Under the pieces are notes generated by a model. It was not told the origin of the DNA, did not search any database, and worked only from the letters and a program-made list of their open reading frames with translations. Source: JACDCP01 sp050740235 (GTDB taxonomy: Bacteria; Pseudomonadota; Gammaproteobacteria; Steroidobacterales; JACDCP01). From it: a stretch of 11,868 bases of DNA. The position numbers and the translations under genes were made by a program. The stretch lies in NCBI GenBank assembly GCA_050740235.1, contig JBOIDB010000132.1:1-11868 (forward strand), read 5' to 3'. Positions 1 through 7,433 of the stretch are shown here, one piece after another. The stretch's first letter is position 1. Each line of letters opens with the position of its first letter.

Positions 1-254
1 ACGAAGTCGAGCCGCAGTTCGCTCGCGCCGGACGGCCGGCCTTCAATGCAGGAGGCGGCTATGTCGGCACGGAGTTGGGCATAAGCGTCAGGCGCGACAA
101 AGGGCGTTACCAGTTTTTCTTCGGCGGCAACCTGACGGCGCATCAGGGCGCCGGGAACGCGGACAGTCCGCTGTTCCGGGACGACATCTCGTTCGCCGTG
201 TACGCGGCATTCATACGCCTGGTCTGGGCAAGCGAGGAGCGGGGACAAAATTGA
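1..254 (+). CDS. Outer-membrane beta-barrel protein, MipA/OmpV-like (3' fragment)
   Basis: The reading frame is open from the left edge (first full codon at 3) to a TGA at 252-254, giving the last 83 residues of a protein whose start lies outside the window. Strands alternate between aromatic/hydrophobic and polar residues with glycine-rich turns (GGGYVGTELGISVRR, then GRYQFFFGGNL), which is typical of an outer-membrane barrel. The stretch GAGNADSPLFRDD followed by a final strand and a Trp-Ala-Ser-Glu end resembles the C-terminus of MipA/OmpV-family proteins, which often read GA..DSPLV.RD before the last strand. Family assignment is from memory of this pattern; another barrel family is possible. 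The last codons (RGQN) and stop sit in a GGGGACAAAATTGA context that leads straight into the A+T-rich island. Confidence 0.5.
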   Translation, partial: EVEPQFARAGRPAFNAGGGYVGTELGISVRRDKGRYQFFFGGNLTAHQGAGNADSPLFRDDISFAVYAAFIRLVWASEERGQN

Positions 255-278
255 TATAGTATTAATAGCTTATGTAAT
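251..278 (+). promoter_or_regulatory. Candidate sigma-70 promoter for ackA
   Basis: TTGATA at 251-256 (5/6 to the -35 consensus), a 16-bp spacer and TGTAAT at 273-278 (5/6 to the -10 consensus) would start transcription near 285, about 59 bases before the ackA ATG. The weak point is the missing A at -10 position 2. TATAGT at 255-260 is an alternative -10 without a good -35. The A+T-rich island (about 249-300) in otherwise GC-rich DNA supports a promoter here, but the exact element is uncertain. Confidence 0.35.
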
Positions 279-295
279 AAACATCTATTAATACT
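258..295. promoter_or_regulatory. Perfect 11-bp inverted repeat, candidate operator upstream of ackA-xfp
   Basis: AGTATTAATAG at 258-268 is exactly reverse-complementary to CTATTAATACT at 285-295, with a 16-bp spacer. Each arm contains the self-palindrome TATTAATA (260-267 and 286-293), so the region is also two copies of an 8-bp palindrome 26 bp apart. The arms flank the candidate -10 element: one lies in the promoter spacer, the other at the predicted start site. That is the usual geometry of a repressor operator. The stem is almost pure A/T with no GC core or T-run, so a terminator is unlikely. The regulator is unknown. Confidence 0.5.
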
Positions 296-343
296 TTAAC
301 AAGCCGCCCTCGAAAAAGAGGCTGCTACAATGACCGCGCACGG

Positions 344-1515
<1,172 letters not shown>

Positions 1516-1534
<19 letters not shown>

Positions 1535-1567
1535 TTCTCAGATGAAAATCAGGCATGTCCCCATTTT
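1516..1567. repeat. REP-like perfect 21-bp inverted repeat (hairpin, possible terminator)
   Basis: The arm at 1516-1536 is a perfect reverse complement of 1547-1567, with a 10-nt loop (CTCAGATGAA). The core is GGGGACATGCCTGATT. The A-tract on the left and the T-tract on the right (1564-1568) make this look like a bidirectional intrinsic terminator. The GGGGACATGCC word in head-to-head array is also typical of REP/REPIN elements mobilised by RAYT transposases. No RAYT gene is in the window. The element covers the ackA stop codon (1532-1534) and ends 21 bases before the xfp ribosome binding site. It could attenuate read-through from ackA to xfp or stabilise the upstream mRNA end. Confidence 0.85.
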
Positions 1568-1587
1568 TCGGCGTGTCCCCATTTCCA
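1552..1587 (+). repeat. Two tandem 18-bp copies of the REP unit
   Basis: The right hairpin arm unit GGCATGTCCCCATTTTTC (1552-1569) is followed directly by GGCGTGTCCCCATTTCCA (1570-1587), matching at 14 of 18 positions. With the inverted copy at 1516-1530 there are three copies of GGCRTGTCCCCATTT in 72 bases, one on the - strand and two on the + strand. The last copy runs up to the xfp Shine-Dalgarno sequence. Confidence 0.8.
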
Positions 1588-1588
1588 T

Positions 1589-1593
1589 GGAGG
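1589..1593 (+). promoter_or_regulatory. Ribosome binding site that fixes the xfp start
   Basis: GGAGG at 1589-1593 lies 6 bases before ATG 1600. It favours this start over the in-frame ATG at 1555, which would add 15 residues (MSPFFGVSPFPWRTD) encoded entirely by the REP-like repeats and which has no ribosome site. Confidence 0.8.
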
Positions 1594-1599
1594 ACTGAC

Positions 1600-3987
1600 A
1601 TGAACGATGCAACACCGCAGCGCAGCCGTACTCTCGACGATCGCGCGATCAAACGCATCGATGCGTACTGGCGCGCGGCCAATTATTTGTCCGTGGGCCA
1701 GATCTATCTGCTCGATAACCCGATGCTCGAGGAGCCGCTGACGCTCGAGAACATAAAGCCGCGGCTGCTGGGCCACTGGGGCACGACGCCGGGCCTCAAT
1801 TTCATCTACGCGCACATGAACCGCGTCATCCGGGCGCGCGACCTCGACGCGATCTTCATCACCGGACCCGGGCACGGCGGTCCGGCGCTGATCGCCAATA
1901 CCTGGCTCGAGGGCAGCTTCAGCGAGATCTATCCGGATGTGCCGCGCGACAAGGCCGGCATGCGCCGCCTGTTCCGGCAGTTCTCGTTTCCGGGCGGCAT
2001 GCCGAGCCATGCGGCGGCGGACGTGCCGGGCTCGATCCACGAAGGCGGCGAGCTGGGCTATTCGCTCGCGCATGCCTACGGCGCGGCATTCGACAATCCG
2101 GGTCTGCTGGTTTGCTGCGTGATCGGCGACGGCGAAGCGGAGACCGGCGCGCTGGCCGCGAGCTGGCATTCGAACAAGTTCCTCAATCCCGTCCACGACG
2201 GCGCGGTGCTGCCGATCCTGCACCTGAACGGCTACAAGATCGCCGGTCCCACGGTACTGGCGCGCATCCCGCGCGAGGAGCTCGGGACGCTGCTCGAAGG
2301 CTACGGTCACCGGCCGTATTTCGTCGAAGGCGACGACCCCGCCGCCATGCACGCGGCGATGGCAAACACGCTCGACACAGTGCTCGACGAGATACGTTCG
2401 ATCCAGCAGGACGCGCGGACAAACGGCTTTCGCGGGCGCGCGCCGTGGCCCGCCATCGTGCTTGTGAGCCCGAAGGGCTGGACCGGCCCGGAGGAGGTCG
2501 ACGGCAAGCCTGTCGAAGGCACCTGGCGTTCTCATCAGGTGCCGCTGGCGGGGCTCGCGAAATCGAAGCCGCATCTCAAGCAGCTCGAGGCATGGATGCA
2601 GAGCTATCGGCCGCAGGAGCTGTTCGACGAGGCGGGCCGTCCGCGGCCCGAGCTCGTGGCGCTCGCGCCCGAGGGACCGCGGCGCATGGGCGCCAACCCG
2701 CACGCCAACGGCGGCCTGCTGCTGCAGACGCTCCGCCTGCCGGATTTCCGCGAGTACTCCGTCGACGTGCCGGAGCCGGGCCGGTCGAATGCGGAGTCGA
2801 CACGCGTGCTGGGCACCTTCCTGCGCGATGTCATGCGCCTCAACGAGGATCGGCGCAACTTCCGTGTCATGGGGCCCGACGAGACCGAATCGAATCGCCT
2901 GACGGCGCTGTTCGAAGCAACGGATCGCACTTCGACGGCGAGAATACTCGACAGCGACGAGCACGTTTCACCGGACGGACGCGTCATGGAGGTGCTGAGC
3001 GAGCACCTGTGCGAGGGCTGGCTCGAGGGCTACCTGCTGACCGGCCGCCACGGCTTCTTCTCGTGCTACGAGGCATTCATCCACATCATCGATTCGATGT
3101 TCAACCAGCACGCGAAGTGGCTGAAGACCTGCGGCGAGCTGCCCTGGCGGCGGCCGATCGCCTCGCTCAATTACCTGCTCACCTCGCATGTCTGGCGTCA
3201 GGATCACAATGGCTTCAGCCATCAGGATCCCGGCTTCATCGATCACGTCGTCAACAAGAAGGCGAGCATCATCCGGGTCTATCTGCCACCCGACGCCAAT
3301 ACGCTGCTGTCGGTCGCCGATCATTGCCTGCGCAGCCGCAATTTCGTCAACGTGATCGTGGCCGGCAAGCAGCCGCAGCTTCAGTATCTCGACATGGATG
3401 CGGCCATCAAGCATTGCACGGCCGGCATCGGCATCTGGGAGTGGGCGAGCAACGATCGCGGCGGCGAGCCCGAGGTCGTCATGGCCTGTGCCGGCGATGT
3501 GCCGACGCTGGAGACGCTGGCCGCCGTGGACCTGCTCAGGAATTCCATCACCGATCTTCGCGTTCGCGTCGTCAACGTCGTAGACCTGATGACGCTGCAA
3601 CCCGACTCCGTGCATCCGCACGGACTGTCGGATCCTGACTTCGACGCGATCTTCACGGCCGACAAGCCGATCGTATTCGCCTACCACGGCTATCCGGCGC
3701 TGATCCACGAGTTGACCTACCGGCGCACGAATCACCGCAATCTGCACGTTCACGGCTATCAGGAGGAGGGCACGACGACCACGCCGTTCGACATGGTCGT
3801 GCGCAACAGCCTCGACCGCTTCCATCTCGCCGCCGACGCCGTCGATCGCGTGCCTCGGCTACGCTACATGGAGGCTTATGCGAAGCAGGAGCTGCGCGAC
3901 CGGCTCATCGAGCACGGCCGGTACATCAGGGCGCACGGTCAGGATATGCCGGAGATCAGGGATTGGCACTGGACGCAACGCGATTGA
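1600..3987 (+). CDS. xfp: Phosphoketolase (xylulose-5-P / fructose-6-P)
   Basis: Thiamine-diphosphate enzyme of 795 aa, the normal family length, that cleaves xylulose-5-P (and often fructose-6-P) with phosphate to acetyl-P plus glyceraldehyde-3-P (or erythrose-4-P). Hallmarks are in order: WGTTPGLNFIYAH at 60-72, GPGHGG at 89-94, GGMPSHAAADVPGSIHEGGE near 132-151, the ThDP/Mg motif GDGE at 176-179 closing with N210 (LHLNGYK), DETESNR at 427-433, TGRHGFFSCYEAF from 481, and HNGFSHQDPGF from 536. A C-terminal HGYQEEGTTTTPFDM lies near 718-732. The N-terminal PP, pyrimidine and C-terminal transketolase-like domains are all present. Sequence alone does not separate Xfp from xylulose-5-P-only Xpk. 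Pairing with ackA makes acetyl-P conversion to acetate and ATP the likely outlet; no pta is present. The stop is 6 bp from the stop of the convergent membrane-protein gene. Confidence 0.96.
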   Translation: MNDATPQRSRTLDDRAIKRIDAYWRAANYLSVGQIYLLDNPMLEEPLTLENIKPRLLGHWGTTPGLNFIYAHMNRVIRARDLDAIFITGPGHGGPALIANTWLEGSFSEIYPDVPRDKAGMRRLFRQFSFPGGMPSHAAADVPGSIHEGGELGYSLAHAYGAAFDNPGLLVCCVIGDGEAETGALAASWHSNKFLNPVHDGAVLPILHLNGYKIAGPTVLARIPREELGTLLEGYGHRPYFVEGDDPAAMHAAMANTLDTVLDEIRSIQQDARTNGFRGRAPWPAIVLVSPKGWTGPEEVDGKPVEGTWRSHQVPLAGLAKSKPHLKQLEAWMQSYRPQELFDEAGRPRPELVALAPEGPRRMGANPHANGGLLLQTLRLPDFREYSVDVPEPGRSNAESTRVLGTFLRDVMRLNEDRRNFRVMGPDETESNRLTALFEATDRTSTARILDSDEHVSPDGRVMEVLSEHLCEGWLEGYLLTGRHGFFSCYEAFIHIIDSMFNQHAKWLKTCGELPWRRPIASLNYLLTSHVWRQDHNGFSHQDPGFIDHVVNKKASIIRVYLPPDANTLLSVADHCLRSRNFVNVIVAGKQPQLQYLDMDAAIKHCTAGIGIWEWASNDRGGEPEVVMACAGDVPTLETLAAVDLLRNSITDLRVRVVNVVDLMTLQPDSVHPHGLSDPDFDAIFTADKPIVFAYHGYPALIHELTYRRTNHRNLHVHGYQEEGTTTTPFDMVVRNSLDRFHLAADAVDRVPRLRYMEAYAKQELRDRLIEHGRYIRAHGQDMPEIRDWHWTQRD

Positions 3988-3993
3988 TGCGCT

Positions 3994-5103
3994 TCATTTC
4001 TCCGGTGCGAGGGGTTCGTCTGCGCCTATGGCTTCATCGGCGCTTCGTTTATCGCGGCCGCCGAACTCGCGCTCGAACATTTCCCAGACGGCCAGGAACA
4101 GCGCGGCGATGATCGGGCCGATAACGAAGCCGGACAGGCCGAACAAGGTCAGGCCGCCGAGGGTCGAGAGCAGGATCAGGAAGTCGGGCATGCCCGTGTC
4201 GCGGCCGACCAGCCTCGGCCGCAGCAGATTGTCGATCAGGCCGATGATGAGCGCGCCGATGACGACGAGAATGAGCCCGCGCACGATGTCCCCGGTGACG
4301 ATCAGGATGATCGCCGCGGGTACCCAGACGATGCCGGAGCCGCCGACCGGGAGCAGCGACAGCAAGGCCATGACGACGGCCCAGAGCACCGCGCCTTCGA
4401 TGCCGAGCGCCCAGAAGGCAACGCCGCCGATCGTGCCCTGTATGGCGCCGATGACGAACGTGCCCTTGATCGTGGCGCGCGAGACTTCGGCGAAACGCGC
4501 CAGCAAGCCGCGTTCACGCTCGTCGCCCATCGGCAGCGTGCGCACGATGCCGTCGAGTATCTTGCGGCCGTCACGCAGGAAGAAGAACAGCAGATACAGC
4601 ATGAGGACCAGCATGACGGTGAATCGCAGCGCATTCTGGCCGATCACGAGCGCGCGGGAGGCGATCCACTGGCCGGACGTCAGCGCGGCGCTGGAAAGGG
4701 CGGTGCGCACGCGATCCATATCGATGTTGAAACGTTCAAGATACCCGTCGACCAACGGCATCTGCTGCTCGACCCAGCGCATCGGCTGGCCGATGCTGAG
4801 CTCCCCGGTCTGCACTTTCTCGATGAGATCGGCCGCTTCGCGCACCACGGCGAAGCCGACCAGCATGAGGGGCAGAATTACGGCCAGGATGATCACGAGG
4901 ATGGTCGCGAGCGCCGCCAGCGCCCGACGTCCGCGCATGGCGGCAACGAACCGTTCCTGCAGGGGCAGGAAGATGATCGCCAGCGCGGACGCCCAGAACA
5001 GCGGCTGCAGGAACTCGCTCAGCAGGCCGAAGAACGCCAGCGTGACGGCCGCCAGCAGGGCGAAAAAGAATGCGCTGGCGATGTACCTGTTCGGTTGCTC
5101 CAT
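3994..5103 (-). CDS. AI-2E/PerM-family membrane transporter
   Basis: Polytopic inner-membrane protein (369 aa from ATG 5103). Hydrophobic segments lie at about 8-28, 31-49, 62-86, 156-176, 215-234, 236-272, 274-292 and 308-341. The long soluble stretch at about 87-155 is the usual insertion between the third and fourth helices of this family. DNLLRPRLVG (291-300) followed by LLSTLGGLTLFGLSGFVIGP is the family signature. The name comes from a proposed role in autoinducer-2 export; other members move Na+/H+ or have unknown substrates, so the substrate here is open. The tail (351-369) is polar and acidic. The frame extends to a GTG at 5139, adding MPHRSGRAPRIS; I prefer ATG 5103 because it puts the usual short leader before helix 1 and has a weak GGA site, but neither start has a strong Shine-Dalgarno sequence. 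It is divergent from the WYL-like gene and convergent with xfp. Confidence 0.9.
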   Translation of the reverse strand: MEQPNRYIASAFFFALLAAVTLAFFGLLSEFLQPLFWASALAIIFLPLQERFVAAMRGRRALAALATILVIILAVILPLMLVGFAVVREAADLIEKVQTGELSIGQPMRWVEQQMPLVDGYLERFNIDMDRVRTALSSAALTSGQWIASRALVIGQNALRFTVMLVLMLYLLFFFLRDGRKILDGIVRTLPMGDERERGLLARFAEVSRATIKGTFVIGAIQGTIGGVAFWALGIEGAVLWAVVMALLSLLPVGGSGIVWVPAAIILIVTGDIVRGLILVVIGALIIGLIDNLLRPRLVGRDTGMPDFLILLSTLGGLTLFGLSGFVIGPIIAALFLAVWEMFEREFGGRDKRSADEAIGADEPLAPEK

Positions 5104-5168
5104 GCTGATCCGCGGCGCCCGGCCTGAACGATGAGGCACTCTACACGCAATAGGCCGCAGGCGTCATC

Positions 5169-5192
5169 CATGCGTCGTGGCCTGGACGCATG
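5169..5192. promoter_or_regulatory. 8-bp inverted repeat in the 5' region of the WYL-like gene
   Basis: CATGCGTC (5169-5176) and GACGCATG (5185-5192) are perfect reverse complements around an 8-nt spacer GTGGCCTG. The repeat lies in the 108-bp divergent interval, 7 bases before the Shine-Dalgarno sequence of the + strand gene. It could be an operator shared by the divergent pair or an mRNA hairpin next to the ribosome site. Function is inferred from position only. Confidence 0.4.
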
Positions 5193-5211
5193 AGCTTCCG
5201 GGAGCCGATAA

Positions 5212-5547
5212 ATGCCCGATTCGTCCCTTGGCAATGTCCGCGGCGCAGATTCGCCGATCTGTTCCGCCATCGGAACCCGACGGCTGGTCGCCTTCACATA
5301 CGGCGGGCACAAGCGCGTGGTCGAGCCCTACACCTACGGCTTGTTGCGTGACGGGCGCCGTGCCCTATGCGGCTATCAGATCCGCGGCGGTAGCGGTTCC
5401 GGTTCGCCGGCCGGGTGGAGAACATTCGACGGCGCGAAAATGCGTGGGCTGGTCATGCTGCCGGGCCATTTTCCCGGATCGCGGAAAGAGTACCGGCGGG
5501 GCGACCGGGCGTTCGCAAGGATTTTCTGCGAGGTCAACGCAGCTTGA
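5212..5547 (+). CDS. Small WYL-like conserved protein of unknown function
   Basis: Protein of 111 aa. ATG 5212 is supported by GGGAG at 5200-5204 with 7-nt spacing. After a variable N-terminus it reads IGTRRLVAFTYGGHKRVVEPY (about 20-40), then a GLLRDGRRALCGYQIRGGSGSG block, GWRTFDGAKMRGL and a terminal RGDRAFARIFCEV. This pattern (Arg-hydrophobic-x-Phe-x-Tyr, R-x-VEP, G-Y-Q-x-G-G-x-S-x-S-G, GW+xF) is that of small stand-alone proteins related to the WYL fold, a ligand-sensing SH3-like barrel. It has no DNA-binding domain and no membrane segment. It may bind a ligand or nucleic acid, but no function is established. Its last 14 bp overlap the 3' end of the convergent SRAP gene. The family call is from recalled pattern, moderately sure. 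Confidence 0.7.
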   Translation: MPDSSLGNVRGADSPICSAIGTRRLVAFTYGGHKRVVEPYTYGLLRDGRRALCGYQIRGGSGSGSPAGWRTFDGAKMRGLVMLPGHFPGSRKEYRRGDRAFARIFCEVNAA

Positions 5548-6232
5548 TCTGCACGGGCGCGGGCGGTTCATCCGCCGGGGCGATGCACGCCGGCCCTTCG
5601 TTGCGCGGGTTCTTGGCGTAGTCGGACACGCGATAGCTGACCAGCCCTGCGTGCTCGCCTGACGCCGCCAGCCGGGCCGCTTCGTCCTTCGGCGTCTGCG
5701 GATCGAGCCAGCGGTCGAAGCGTGACTCGTCCAGGATCAACGGCATGCGGTCGTGGATCGGCGCCACGGCAAGATTGGCCGACGTGGTCACGATCGTGAA
5801 GCTGTCGTAGCTCTCCTCGTCTCCGTGCCAGCGCGTCCAGAGCCCGCCCATGGCGAAGGCGCGTTCGTCCGCGAAGTGAAAGCGATACCAGGGGCGCGGC
5901 TGCGTCTTGCCCTTCGGCTCGTAGAATCCGTCCGCGATGACCAGGCAGCGACGCGCCCCAGCGGAATACTCGAACATCGGAGTGTCGAACATCGTCTCCG
6001 CGCGCGCATTGATCTGCACTTTGCCTTTCTGCCGCATCCAGTGCGGGCGGAAGCCCCATATCAGCATCTCGCCGACGATGTCACCGTCCCGGGAACGGAC
6101 GACGAGCGTTTCGGTCGAAGGCGCGATATTGAAACGCGGAACGATGTCGCCGGGGAATCTCCAGCGCCATGTCGGCGGGAACCACTGGCGGATCTCGCGC
6201 GGAATCTTGTTGAGCTGAAAGCGGCCGCACAT
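5534..6232 (-). CDS. yedK: SRAP domain protein, abasic-site DNA crosslinking (YedK/HMCES family)
   Basis: A complete SRAP protein (232 aa) that shields abasic sites in single-stranded DNA by forming a thiazolidine crosslink through its N-terminal cysteine. The open frame continues upstream, but the true start must be ATG 6232, which gives M-C-G-R-F: Cys2 becomes the N-terminal nucleophile after Met removal. GGAG six bases upstream supports it. All residues known in E. coli YedK fall at the same numbers here: Cys2, Asn75 and Arg77 (INARAET), Glu105 (DGFYEP) and His160 (PIHDRMP). WGFRPHW (59-65) and RCLVIADGFYEP are family signatures. Spacing and length are normal, so the protein is probably active. 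It is divergent from the Ku operon, with 152 bp between the starts, and convergent with the WYL-like gene (14-bp overlap). Confidence 0.95.
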   Translation of the reverse strand: MCGRFQLNKIPREIRQWFPPTWRWRFPGDIVPRFNIAPSTETLVVRSRDGDIVGEMLIWGFRPHWMRQKGKVQINARAETMFDTPMFEYSAGARRCLVIADGFYEPKGKTQPRPWYRFHFADERAFAMGGLWTRWHGDEESYDSFTIVTTSANLAVAPIHDRMPLILDESRFDRWLDPQTPKDEAARLAASGEHAGLVSYRVSDYAKNPRNEGPACIAPADEPPAPVQIKLR

Positions 6233-6317
6233 GCCGTTCTCCGGTAGTCGGGCTGCGGCGATGTTACGCGATTGCCGTAGTCGGTGCGGCTTGACCGATG
6301 GCCTCAGCCTCACTAGG

Positions 6318-6334
6318 TTGGCACACCCCTTGCA
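6318..6334 (+). promoter_or_regulatory. Sigma-54-type -24/-12 promoter candidate towards the Ku operon
   Basis: TTGGCACACCCCTTGCA matches the sigma-54 consensus YTGGCACG-N4-TTGCW at every fixed base except the G after TGGCAC (A here). GG at 6320-6321 and GC at 6332-6333 have the required 10-nt gap. The predicted start is near 6345, 40 bases before the first ATG of the Ku operon. No enhancer-binding activator or its site is visible. No good sigma-70 pair competes: TATACT (6338-6343) is only 14 bases from TTGGCA. Confidence 0.5.
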
Positions 6335-6343
6335 GTTTATACT

Positions 6344-6360
6344 GGCAAACAGGGTGCCAC
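6344..6360 (-). promoter_or_regulatory. Inverted second sigma-54-like element towards SRAP
   Basis: Read on the - strand, 6359-6345 gives TGGCAC-N5-TTGC, with the invariant GG and GC at the correct 10-nt gap. The flanking Y and W positions do not match, so this is the weaker of the pair. It would start near 6333, about 100 bases before the SRAP ATG. With the + strand element it forms a 41-bp dyad (6319-6359) centred at 6339, so an operator for a symmetric regulator is an equally fair reading. Confidence 0.35.
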
Positions 6361-6384
6361 GCGTACGACCACGCAAGGCGGCTT

Positions 6385-6654
6385 ATGAGCACACAACGCG
6401 AGCTTCTGCCAGAGAACGATCTCCTCGACTGGATGAACGGGCGGCTGCAACGGGAGCCGCGCTATCGAAGATGCCAGTTCAATGCGATCGAGCTGCTGGG
6501 TGCGGGCGAGAGTGACGAGGGCAACTGGATCACGGCCCACCTGCATTGCGATGCTGCCCCGGACAAAGAGTGCATGGATGCGGCGAACGCCATCATAGAT
6601 GAAGCGAAGGCCCGTTTCGACGTTTCGCAGTCGCGGGCCCGGGGCGAGGATTGA
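6385..6654 (+). CDS. 89-aa conserved-looking protein, first gene of the Ku operon
   Basis: I do not recognise a named family. ATG 6385 (MSTQRELLPENDLL) is preceded by AAGG with 6-nt spacing; a longer in-frame start at 6298 lies upstream of the promoter element and is unlikely. The protein is soluble and acidic. It looks like helix (10-25, LLDWMNGRLQRE), strand (33-40), strand (47-55, GNWITAHLHC), helix (60-80, containing CMDAANAIIDEAKARF). Cysteines at 30, 55 and 63 do not form an obvious zinc motif. Its stop is only 2 bases before the GTG of the first Ku gene, so the two are almost certainly co-transcribed and probably translationally coupled. That suggests a role tied to end joining, but there is no direct evidence. 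Confidence 0.8.
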   Translation: MSTQRELLPENDLLDWMNGRLQREPRYRRCQFNAIELLGAGESDEGNWITAHLHCDAAPDKECMDAANAIIDEAKARFDVSQSRARGED

Positions 6655-6656
6655 CC

Positions 6657-7433
6657 GTGGCCGCCCGCGCGATGTGGAAAGGTGTCATTCGCTTCGGCGA
6701 AGCGGCCGTGCCGGTCAAGCTGTACTCGGCCGTCGAGGATCGCGGCGTGCACTTTCGCTTGCTGCACGAGAAGGACATGGTTCCGGTCCGGCAGGCGATG
6801 GTCAATCCCCACACGGACGAGGTCGTGCCGTACGAGAAAGTACGCCGCGGCTATGTCACGGAGGACGGACAGATCGTCGTGCTGGACAAGGACGATCTCA
6901 ATGAGCTGGAAGCGGAGGAGTCGCGCGACATCGAGGTCTCCAGCTTTCTGCCGAAGGCGGCCATCGATCATCGCTGGTACGACCGCCCCTACTTTCTTGG
7001 GCCGGACGGCGGCGAGGGCAGTTATTTCGCGCTGGTCGAGGCACTGCGCAAATCCGGCAGGGAAGGCCTCGCGCACTGGGTCATGCGGAAGAAAGAATAC
7101 ATCGGCGCGCTCCGACTGCAGGGCGATCACCCGGTGCTGATCACGCTGAGGCATGCGGAGGAGGTCGTCGTAGCGGGAGCGCTGAGTGCGCCGTCCGGCC
7201 GCGAGCTCGACAAGAAAGAGCTGACGATGGCCGGACAGCTCATGTCTATGCTCGACGCGAAGTTCGACCCGACCGAGTACCGCGACGAGTACCGGAAGCG
7301 CGTGCTGGACATGGTCGAGGCGAAAGGCGCCGGCCGCAAGGTCAAGCTCAGGAAGGCGTCCCGCAAGAAGCCGGCCGAAGACCTCGGCAAGGCGCTTCGC
7401 GCGAGCATTCAGAAGGAGCGGAAAGTTGCCTGA
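6657..7433 (+). CDS. ku: Ku protein (short, Ku-1 of a tandem pair)
   Basis: Bacterial Ku, which binds DNA double-strand ends as a ring-shaped dimer for non-homologous end joining, normally recruiting LigD. I chose GTG 6657 because GAGGA (6646-6650) sits 6 bases before it and it yields MAARAMWKGVIRFGEAAVPVKLY, matching the canonical Ku N-terminus; a TTG at 6651 and an ATG at 6672 are less well placed. The 258 residues comprise the Ku core (about 1-225), with RRGYVTEDGQIVVLDKDDL (63-81) and PYFLGPDGGEGSYFALVEAL at 111-130. A short basic tail (RKVKLRKASRKK, 227-238) is of the kind that binds DNA or aids threading. It lacks the CPxCG-like loop seen in many Ku proteins. The stop overlaps the start of the second Ku by 8 bp. 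Confidence 0.95.
   Translation: MAARAMWKGVIRFGEAAVPVKLYSAVEDRGVHFRLLHEKDMVPVRQAMVNPHTDEVVPYEKVRRGYVTEDGQIVVLDKDDLNELEAEESRDIEVSSFLPKAAIDHRWYDRPYFLGPDGGEGSYFALVEALRKSGREGLAHWVMRKKEYIGALRLQGDHPVLITLRHAEEVVVAGALSAPSGRELDKKELTMAGQLMSMLDAKFDPTEYRDEYRKRVLDMVEAKGAGRKVKLRKASRKKPAEDLGKALRASIQKERKVA
7413..7418 (+). promoter_or_regulatory. Strong ribosome binding site that fixes a TTG start for the second Ku
   Basis: AAGGAG at 7413-7418, inside the first Ku gene, lies 7 bases before TTG 7426. It supports this rare start codon and an 8-bp coupled overlap of the two Ku reading frames. Confidence 0.75.

Noticed and set aside
1555..1599. Upstream in-frame ATG that would lengthen phosphoketolase by 15 residues
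   Set aside because: It lies inside the REP-like hairpin, has no ribosome site, and the extension is pure repeat sequence. ATG 1600 has GGAGG and fits the family N-terminus.
1549..2964. A 471-codon open frame on the - strand across xfp
   Set aside because: It is antisense to the clearly conserved phosphoketolase, has an Arg/His/Ala-rich composition typical of GC-rich shadow frames, and shows no domain.
3878..5134. A 418-codon open frame on the + strand opposite the AI-2E gene
   Set aside because: It is rich in Ser/Arg/Thr with no recognisable motif. The opposite strand encodes a textbook membrane protein with family signatures.
6330..6345. LexA (SOS) box near the Ku/SRAP promoters, suggested by CAGTTTATACTG
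   Set aside because: It lacks the CTGT-N8-ACAG pattern. The short CAGT/ACTG palindrome is better seen as the centre of the larger dyad.
6233..6376. Longer SRAP frame with 48 extra N-terminal residues
   Set aside because: SRAP chemistry needs Cys at position 2 after Met removal, which only the ATG at 6232 provides. The extension would also cross the promoter dyad.
6298..6384. Longer start for the 89-aa gene
   Set aside because: It would begin upstream of the -24/-12 element and adds unstructured sequence. ATG 6385 has its own ribosome site.
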